Assembly: GCA_007134665.1 (NCBI GenBank)
Contig: SLKH01000225.1
Coordinates: forward strand, 1 to 29,428
DNA: 29,428 nt
DNA from: Balneolaceae bacterium
GTDB lineage: Bacteria; Bacteroidota; Rhodothermia; Balneolales; Balneolaceae
Direction: 5' to 3'
The position numbers were made by a program, and so were the translations under genes. Below the pieces are notes generated by a model. The model searched no databases and was not told the origin of the DNA. It worked only from the letters and a program-made list of their open reading frames with translations. Below, one piece after another: positions 23,671 through 29,428 of this stretch (position 1 is its first letter; the number at the start of each line of letters is the position of its first letter).

Positions 23671-24810
23671 CTATTCCGTGGCCGGAACGATATTCATTTT
23701 CAGTTTACGAATCCGCCGATATGATTCATCTATACGCTCCTCTGAAATTCTTCCATCATCAATAAGATTTTTAATGATTTCGTGAACAGTTGGTACAATA
23801 TTCTCATCGTAGATGGAATTGTTTGCAAAACTCAATATATCGACTCCAGCCAGTATGGTTTTCTCAATTGCTGTTTCAAGGCCATAGTAGGATCTGACCG
23901 CATCCATCTGCATATCATCTGAAATTACGACACCATCAAACCCCAAATCCTTTCGAAGGATACCATTAATAACATGGTCAGACAGAGTTGCAGGAAAATC
24001 CGGATCCCAGTTTTCATTGAAAACATGGGCTGTCATCACTAAATCAGCAATACCGTGATTAATCAATATTCTGTATGGTTCTAACTCATCTTCCGACCAT
24101 ACATCGGTTACATCCACAAGCCCAAGATGTGAGTCTTCTTTTGAGCTTCCATGCCCCGGGAAATGTTTCAGTGTTGTTAAAATACTGTGCCTGTGATGTG
24201 CCTGGATAAATATTTCTGCATGTTTTGCTACAGTATGAGGATTACTTGAAAAACTACGTCCGATCCCGCCGATAATTGGATTCTCAGGGTTAAGGTTAAC
24301 ATCGACTACGGGAGCAAGATTAACATTGATACCGGCATTCCTGAGTATTAGGGCTGTATTTTCAGCGTAGGAGTCGGTTATTTCAGGATCGTTATGATCC
24401 CCAAGATATTGTGCTGAAACAGATTGTGGGAAACCGTGATCCGATTTCAGCCTGGCAACCCGTCCGCCTTCCTGGTCAATAGTTACCAGTAATGGAGCTG
24501 TGGCATGTTTTTTTAAATCGGATACAAGTTTAGTGAGTTGTTTGGGAGATTCTATGTTTCGGGCTGGGGTCCTTGAAGGAACATCATAGTCGAAAAGAAC
24601 GACAGCACCGAGGTGATACTTTTCAAGATCACGAATGATATGAGTGCTTTCATGGATATAAAAACCCCGAAAACCGACTTTAATCATCTGGCCAATTTTA
24701 TAATCCAGTTCCGGATTTTCAGGAAGTGTTTTAACTGGTTCAGCAGAGTAGTTTAAAATAGGGGCGATAAAACAGACTGAGAAAATTGCGTAAAATATTT
24801 TTATGAACAT
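23671..24810 (-). CDS. Exported glycoside hydrolase family 3 enzyme (beta-N-acetylhexosaminidase, NagZ-like)
   Basis: This 379-residue single-domain GH3 enzyme probably removes beta-N-acetylglucosamine from cell-wall fragments. The family signature KHFPGHGSSKEDSHLGL contains the Asp-His pair (D226, H228) that replaces the usual acid/base in NagZ-type enzymes. The nucleophile Asp lies in VISDDMQMDA (D298, first of the pair). The IDQEGGRVARL motif is also present. A hydrophobic N-terminal segment of about 24 residues suggests export, unlike cytoplasmic E. coli NagZ. It is divergently arranged with the TPR membrane gene across 413 bp. The C-terminal immunoglobulin-like and extra domains of larger GH3 enzymes are absent. 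Confidence 0.92.
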   Translation of the reverse strand: MFIKIFYAIFSVCFIAPILNYSAEPVKTLPENPELDYKIGQMIKVGFRGFYIHESTHIIRDLEKYHLGAVVLFDYDVPSRTPARNIESPKQLTKLVSDLKKHATAPLLVTIDQEGGRVARLKSDHGFPQSVSAQYLGDHNDPEITDSYAENTALILRNAGINVNLAPVVDVNLNPENPIIGGIGRSFSSNPHTVAKHAEIFIQAHHRHSILTTLKHFPGHGSSKEDSHLGLVDVTDVWSEDELEPYRILINHGIADLVMTAHVFNENWDPDFPATLSDHVINGILRKDLGFDGVVISDDMQMDAVRSYYGLETAIEKTILAGVDILSFANNSIYDENIVPTVHEIIKNLIDDGRISEERIDESYRRIRKLKMNIVPATE

Positions 24811-25223
24811 GAATGTCAGTCTTAAATAATTATGGTCCGGTTAATATCATCAGGTTGTAAAATTGATTAAAGCAGATTCAATCCAGGAAACTTATTTTAC
24901 AAAAATTTACAACAAATCTTGAAGCGTGAATAACTTGTGGAAAACTTGTTATAATATTGATAATTAGTTCTTTAGAAGGTGTCAATTGAGTCAATAAAAA
25001 GCCTCACCAGAGTATTAGAAAAAGTTAATCTTTAGGTAATGTAACAAATGCCATGTCCGGCAGTCTTGTAATCAAAAGTAACACTATTGTCATGTTTGTA
25101 AAGGTATTCTGAAAGAAAGTGGTATTTATCAGTTTGAAAGGTTGAAAGGTATCTGTAACAATTTTGATTCAGTACACAATCTCAATCATATTTTATACTT
25201 TTGATTAAATAAATAGCAATCAT
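24811..25223. other. 413 bp divergent spacer
   Basis: No gene is seen in either direction; the small frames present are short and lack start signals. The right half carries an extended -10 motif at 24947-24955. A TACTTTTG at 25196-25203, just upstream of the plus-strand gene, resembles the Bacteroidota -7 box TAnnTTTG, but no matching -33 TTTG occurs 19 bases before it. One near-match to a DnaA box (TGTGGAAAA, about 24937-24945) occurs alone. Confidence 0.6.
24947..24955 (+). promoter_or_regulatory. Extended -10 promoter candidate (TGTTATAAT)
   Basis: TG, one base and a perfect TATAAT form the extended -10 consensus. No good -35 hexamer is spaced correctly, as is usual for extended -10 promoters. 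It would give a leader of about 260 bases before the TPR membrane gene at 25224. Confidence 0.4.
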
Positions 25224-25973
25224 ATGAAACTTAAAAAAATGAAACCAGCACTTGAGAGGAAAATTGACCTATATGTTCATGGTAAGCTGGATGCAGAACA
25301 GATAGATGATTTATGGGCCGAATTGATTCAGGATGAGCATGCACTGGATTATTTAAAAACAGTGGCAAGCCTGAAGGGAATTGTTGAAGAAGATAGTAAA
25401 ATTCATAATCTGGTGGAGGAAAGTTCCACATCAAACCATGACAAAACAAATTGGTTTTTGGCAGCAGCTGCAGCCGTCATATTAATCGTCGGTGGTTTTG
25501 GATTGATTACATTTAGCGCGGAAACGGATGTAATTCAACCAATTACAACTATTGAACTTGATTATTACAGGTCAGCTGATGGAACTACAGATGGTTCCGG
25601 TGGAGATGAAGTAATTCGTGAAGCTATTATACTTGCAAATGATGGGCATCATCAACAGGCAGTACGTATTCTTGAAAACAGGCTGGATGATATTAGCAAC
25701 AGCAGTTCAAGAGCCCTGATTTTTATAAATGCAGGCTCGATTCTCTATAACATCTCGATGTATGAAGATGCTGCTGCCCGGTTTGAGAAAGTGATTGAGA
25801 TTAATGACAGTGATCCGCTGGTAAGAGAACGGGCTTATTGGTACCTTGGTAATACCTACTTTCAGTTAAACAGGTTGGATGAAGCCAAAGAAGCTTTCCA
25901 AAACGCATATGAATTAAACGGAGCATATAGCCGGGTAGCACAGAGTTATTTGCGTGCTTTGGCAAGCAGGTAG
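25224..25973 (+). CDS. Single-pass membrane protein with anti-sigma-like head and periplasmic TPRs
   Basis: The protein has 249 residues. The N-terminal 75 residues are basic then acidic and helical (ERKIDLYVHGKLDAEQIDD...), a pattern seen in membrane anti-sigma/FecR-type proteins, though no zinc ligands are visible. One membrane helix spans about residues 77-97 (NWFLAAAAAVILIVGG). The rest, outside the cytoplasm, holds about two or three TPR units (roughly 125-245, for example ERAYWYLGNTYFQLNRLDEAKEAF). Similar small TPR membrane proteins occur next to ECF sigma factors and TPR-CHAT proteins in related bacteria, from memory; no sigma factor is inside this window. It converges on the CHAT gene with only 19 bp between stops. 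The function is unproven; a membrane anti-sigma or scaffold for the CHAT protein is the leading guess. Confidence 0.7.
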   Translation: MKLKKMKPALERKIDLYVHGKLDAEQIDDLWAELIQDEHALDYLKTVASLKGIVEEDSKIHNLVEESSTSNHDKTNWFLAAAAAVILIVGGFGLITFSAETDVIQPITTIELDYYRSADGTTDGSGGDEVIREAIILANDGHHQQAVRILENRLDDISNSSSRALIFINAGSILYNISMYEDAAARFEKVIEINDSDPLVRERAYWYLGNTYFQLNRLDEAKEAFQNAYELNGAYSRVAQSYLRALASR

Positions 25974-25992
25974 ACTGAACTTTGATTCAATC

Positions 25993-28900
25993 TTAATACT
26001 GTTGATTTTCACTTAGTCTTTTTCGGGTGGCAATACATCCTGCGATAAATAAAACCATCAACAAAGCAAACATTGTATTTTTTCCCCGTGGTTCAATAAC
26101 CGGGTTACTGTCGCCGTTCAGCATGTATGGCCCCCAGTAATGCGGATTAGCATTATTATTTTTCAAAAAATGAATTTTTGCACTTCTAAGCGATGCTGAT
26201 TTTGATCTCCCTTTGTTGAGCTGTGTATAGAATTCTATTGCAAAGTCTGAAGCAAACTGATCATTAACAGACCATGAATTTAAGATAAGGCTTCGTGCTC
26301 CCGCATAACGTAATGCCCTGCTGATGCCCATTATACCCGAACCCTGAAAATAATCACCTGACCCGGATTCGCATGAATTCAACATAACCAGGTCGTTTCG
26401 AAGATTCATTTCAAATAGTTGATAAGCAAAAATTTGTCCAGATATTTCATTGTGATCTACATTACTATTTTCATCAGGATAAAGATAAATTGTGGAGAAA
26501 AGCGGGTCATTCTCAGAAATTTTACTATGTGATGCAAGATGAAGAATCCTGGAGCCGGTTGCACTGGAACTGAAGGCCTGAGGAGTTGCACTGTTTTCGA
26601 GTAGTGATTTCTTGTTCTTCACACGGTCAAGCCGCTGAACAATTTGTTCAATTTCATGGGGTGCTTTTGGCAAAGAGATTAACTGCCCATCTCCGGTATG
26701 GCTAAAATCAGATATACCTATTCCAGTAAAATCAAGTTCATAAAAACCCTTTCTTTCATTCCGCATGAACTCTTGCAAATTATTGATGTATCTGACCTCC
26801 ATCTGCTCAATCAAATACCTTGCAGAACCATAGCTGAAATCTGAATCAGGTTCTTCAACTGGTAATACATCCAATGGAAGCTGGTATAAATAACTGTCAG
26901 GTGCGATAACAAGCTTGTTAGTATGGGACGGGAGTTCATTCAGCCCAAGATACTTATAAATATCATACAAATAGTTCAGGTTGGTATTACCTGTGGTTAA
27001 ACCGCTTATTGCATTTTCAAACAGCTGTGCCTCCTGAGGGCCAAATGGCAGTTTGTTTAGCCTGATATTTTGATTATCAATCATGATTAAATAGAGATGA
27101 TCCAGTATCCTCGTGGAATGTAATATCAATTCTCCACCATTTAACCGGGATTGAATATTCCAGGTTTTGAAGCCCTGAAATAAATCGTCAGTTGTGGTTT
27201 GGCGGGCAATCTGATTTCTGCGTGCAGTGAGTGTTGAGATTTCATTTTGAATTTCAAGCCGTTCACTGTCTCCGGACACAAGCAGCCTTTTACGCAACTG
27301 ATCGATCTGTTGTCCTATCCTTCTGTTTTCAGTTAATTGTTCCTCTGTTAGTAAATCAGCCTGTAAAAGCGGATTTTCAAGGAGTGAAGCATCGTTTATG
27401 GTCTTTAACTGGTCCAGGATATTTGTAAGGTCGTCATATCGATGTTGTACAAGTAGCAGATCAGCGTAAAGCTGAAACAGATAGAGATAGGAATCTTCAA
27501 TATGCCAGTAACCGGCTTCAATATCTGTGGTATTGCGGGATCTGTCGATGACCTGGTCATAAACCAGGTTAATGATTTGTTCAGCATTTCTCAATCGGCC
27601 TTCCTGAAACGCGATGTCAGCCTCAATTCTTCTTGCGTTAACAAGCACATAGAATTCAGCAACTGTCACATCATGAATATTAAATTCCCGGATGTACTGC
27701 CTGGCTCTCTCAAGATTGCCTTGCAGCAGTTCGATGTTCGCCAAACCGGTTAGTGCTTCAAGATACATTGGATCATTATTATTTTCCGAAACTATGGCAA
27801 GTACTTCCAGATATATATCCCTGCTCTCTGAATAATCACCCATTTTTTCATGTAGTCCGCCTAACTCATAAAGTGCCCGCACTTTCAACCTATAATCGGT
27901 AATGGTTTCAAGCAGTTCTGAAGCATCTTCAAGTAATTGGAAAGCTGTATTCAGATCATTTAAATATTGATTGTAGTACACCGATTTTGAAATAATAATG
28001 GAGGCCAGCTCATTGAGATTACCGGTAGATTCTGACAACTGCATGGCCTCTTCGATGTATTGAAGTGCAAGATCCCAGTTTCGGTTACTCCGATAATAAA
28101 TATGAAGATTTCTGTAAATATTAAGCTGGTCACTGTAATCATTTCTTTCAACCGCAAATTCAAGAGCACTCATCTGATTTTCGATATATTGATTACTTTC
28201 ACCAAGTTTGTAATACACAAGGCTTAGATTATTTAGCAGGCGTGTTTTAACTGTAGCATTCAGATTTAGTGTATCTGATAAAGCGGAAGTGAAAATTTCC
28301 CTTGCTTCTGAATATCTGCCAATCGTATACAGGTACCCCCCGTGAGCAGCCAGAATCGTATTTAGTGTCAGTTTATCACCTGAATGCACAGTCAGGGGAA
28401 TCGTTTGTTTTCTTTGAACCTCGAGACTTAATTCAATATAACCTGTGCGATACAATGCAAAATCAAGACTCCAGTAAAGATTCCGCTTGGTCATTGTATT
28501 CGGGAAATTATCGAGAGAAATAAACTCGTCGTAAAGACTCAGGATCGTATAAAATCGATCACTGCTGTAAAGACTCTCAAAAATAGATGCGTATAACAGA
28601 TCATTAACTAAAGGATTATACGAAGTTTGGTACTCAGTTAAAGCTGTGAGGTGGAGATATGCCCGATCATAAAAGTCCGAATCAATACCTTCAATATTTC
28701 TCGAATAAAAAAGCATTAAAAAAATAGAAAAATCCCATCTATCCCAAATCAGATCCTCTGAATGGATCGTTGAGCTGTTTGCGATAGATTCAGCTATGTT
28801 TTTTAGGTTATTTTTAGAACTCTGCTGATAAAATTGCGAGAAATATTCAAGCCTTTCATCTTCTGAAGCAGTCAGCAATAATAAAAAAAGGTGCAGGTGT

Positions 28901-29181
28901 TCATTATCAAAATGATGTGACAGCTTGTTGATTAAAGCCCGGGCACCCTGGTCCCGGTCAAGCAATTCAATCCAATCCACATTCAACTCGGTGCCAATCT
29001 CTTTAACCCCGATCGCATTTCTATCATTATCAAGGAAAATGTCAACCAAAGACCAGAGTGATTCTGATACCGACTCCTGCTGTTCAATATTGTCAAAATA
29101 GGTATGGATTTGACGTTCCAGGGGGTCCGATGTCATACCACTGGCAAACCATAAGAATATGACTGAATAAATAATATTCAT
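25993..29181 (-). CDS. Exported TPR-CHAT caspase-like protease with C-terminal membrane anchor
   Basis: The protein has 1062 residues. An N-terminal signal peptide (hydrophobic core about residues 4-16) precedes a long array of tetratricopeptide repeats (about 250-530 clearest) and a coiled coil (about 620-665). A CHAT domain (caspase-like, about 770-1015) follows, with the catalytic dyad visible: His885 in HLASHSK and Cys937 in LNSCESGSG. The segment SGIMGISRALRYAGARSLILNSWSV is typical of CHAT. A C-terminal helix (about 1036-1051) ends in TRKR, so the large domain should face outward with a basic tail inside. CHAT proteases are clan CD peptidases, some used in defence or regulated cell death; substrates here are unknown. 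It converges on the TPR membrane gene. A partial acidic gene on the same strand lies upstream. Confidence 0.92.
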   Translation of the reverse strand: MNIIYSVIFLWFASGMTSDPLERQIHTYFDNIEQQESVSESLWSLVDIFLDNDRNAIGVKEIGTELNVDWIELLDRDQGARALINKLSHHFDNEHLHLFLLLLTASEDERLEYFSQFYQQSSKNNLKNIAESIANSSTIHSEDLIWDRWDFSIFLMLFYSRNIEGIDSDFYDRAYLHLTALTEYQTSYNPLVNDLLYASIFESLYSSDRFYTILSLYDEFISLDNFPNTMTKRNLYWSLDFALYRTGYIELSLEVQRKQTIPLTVHSGDKLTLNTILAAHGGYLYTIGRYSEAREIFTSALSDTLNLNATVKTRLLNNLSLVYYKLGESNQYIENQMSALEFAVERNDYSDQLNIYRNLHIYYRSNRNWDLALQYIEEAMQLSESTGNLNELASIIISKSVYYNQYLNDLNTAFQLLEDASELLETITDYRLKVRALYELGGLHEKMGDYSESRDIYLEVLAIVSENNNDPMYLEALTGLANIELLQGNLERARQYIREFNIHDVTVAEFYVLVNARRIEADIAFQEGRLRNAEQIINLVYDQVIDRSRNTTDIEAGYWHIEDSYLYLFQLYADLLLVQHRYDDLTNILDQLKTINDASLLENPLLQADLLTEEQLTENRRIGQQIDQLRKRLLVSGDSERLEIQNEISTLTARRNQIARQTTTDDLFQGFKTWNIQSRLNGGELILHSTRILDHLYLIMIDNQNIRLNKLPFGPQEAQLFENAISGLTTGNTNLNYLYDIYKYLGLNELPSHTNKLVIAPDSYLYQLPLDVLPVEEPDSDFSYGSARYLIEQMEVRYINNLQEFMRNERKGFYELDFTGIGISDFSHTGDGQLISLPKAPHEIEQIVQRLDRVKNKKSLLENSATPQAFSSSATGSRILHLASHSKISENDPLFSTIYLYPDENSNVDHNEISGQIFAYQLFEMNLRNDLVMLNSCESGSGDYFQGSGIMGISRALRYAGARSLILNSWSVNDQFASDFAIEFYTQLNKGRSKSASLRSAKIHFLKNNNANPHYWGPYMLNGDSNPVIEPRGKNTMFALLMVLFIAGCIATRKRLSENQQY

Positions 29182-29234
29182 CTTATTGGGAAATAATGAG
29201 AAGTCATTCCGTAATCATACTCAGACTAATGCCA

Positions 29235-29262
29235 GGTATAAATCTTAAACTATATTTGACAA
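29235..29262 (-). promoter_or_regulatory. Candidate promoter of the CHAT gene
   Basis: On the minus strand TTGTCA (29262-29257) and TATACC (29240-29235) are separated by 16 bases. The -35 box is good and the -10 box is weak. The start point would lie about 45-50 bases before the CHAT start codon, in the 127 bp spacer after the upstream gene. Confidence 0.35.
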
Positions 29263-29308
29263 AAAATAAGCAAAATACCAAACTATAGCTGTTAATTGTG
29301 GATCGGTA

Positions 29309-29428
29309 TTAATCGTGGTATGTGCCGCCGCTGGTTGGCCGGTCGATGATCGGGTCCATGTCGTCGCCAATACTGCTGTCCCAGATCGAATCGTCATTGA
29401 TGAGATTCTTGTCGTTCAGTTCATTGTC
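29309..29428 (-). CDS. C-terminal end of an unrecognised Asp-rich protein (5' end outside window)
   Basis: The frame is open from the right edge to a TAA at 29311-29309, giving 39 residues. About ten are Asp, ending in DMDPIIDRPTSGGTYHD. Its GC content is clearly higher than that of the neighbouring AT-rich spacer, which supports real coding sequence. It lies upstream of the CHAT gene on the same strand with 127 bp between. No family is recognised from the tail; it may be part of the same TPR-CHAT locus, or unrelated. Confidence 0.6.
   Translation of the reverse strand, partial: DNELNDKNLINDDSIWDSSIGDDMDPIIDRPTSGGTYHD

Noticed and set aside
24937..24945. TGTGGAAAA resembling a DnaA box beside an AT-rich stretch, as a possible replication origin
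   Set aside because: It is a single imperfect match (8 of 9) with no cluster of boxes and no dnaA, dnaN or other origin-linked gene nearby.

Overview
The window is a 29.4 kb piece of a chromosome with moderate to low GC. It shows no insertion sequence, phage, CRISPR array or rRNA. Its content suggests a Gram-negative bacterium of the Bacteroidota/Balneolota/Rhodothermota group, most likely Balneolota-like. The reasons are exported TPR proteins, a TPR histidine kinase, a TPR-CHAT protein with a membrane anchor, many PAS sensor kinases, an O-succinylhomoserine sulfhydrylase of the MetZ type, few strong Shine-Dalgarno sites, and an outer-membrane beta-barrel. This taxonomic call is an inference from gene content.

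Layout. (1) 1-6179 is a signalling cluster, all on +. It holds a left-truncated PAS/NarX-type histidine kinase, its NarL-type response regulator, a stand-alone degenerate receiver, an 858-residue five-PAS HisKA_2 protein whose ATP-binding half looks decayed, and a stand-alone intact receiver. (2) 6431-7063 holds a small outer-membrane barrel and a clear terminator. (3) 7247-9496 is a full-length Rel/SpoT (p)ppGpp enzyme. (4) 9562-11966 is a compact housekeeping operon on +: an HU/IHF-type protein, RuvX, peptide deformylase and methionyl-tRNA formyltransferase, behind a good sigma70-type promoter. (5) 12153-14144 holds an ankyrin-repeat protein with an acidic tail, then gap (GAPDH) with its own promoter, Shine-Dalgarno site and terminator. 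(6) 14170-19611 runs on -: a lipoprotein amidohydrolase, a beta-eliminating PLP lyase whose specificity residues match tyrosine phenol-lyase, MetZ, an OsmC-like protein and a hemolysin-III/PAQR membrane protein. (7) 19701-19774 is tRNA-Pro(CGG). The 549 bp spacer after it encodes, on -, a possible 24-residue strongly amphipathic peptide. (8) 20324-23621 holds an orphan TPR hybrid-membrane histidine kinase, a YtoQ-family protein and a DinB-family protein. (9) 23671-24810 is an exported GH3 (NagZ-like) hydrolase. (10) 25224-29428 holds a membrane TPR protein with an anti-sigma-like cytoplasmic head. It converges, with only 19 bp between, on a 1062-residue signal-peptide/TPR/CHAT/membrane-anchor protein. 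The acidic C-terminus of a further gene is at the right edge.

Most of the window is ordinary core and signalling content. The parts worth a second look are the pseudokinase plus pseudoreceiver cluster at the left, the tyrosine phenol-lyase signature in a gene that would routinely be called tryptophanase, the micro-ORF near 20.0 kb, and the TPR-CHAT / TPR-membrane pair at the right. All functional claims come from reading motifs by eye; no database search was run.
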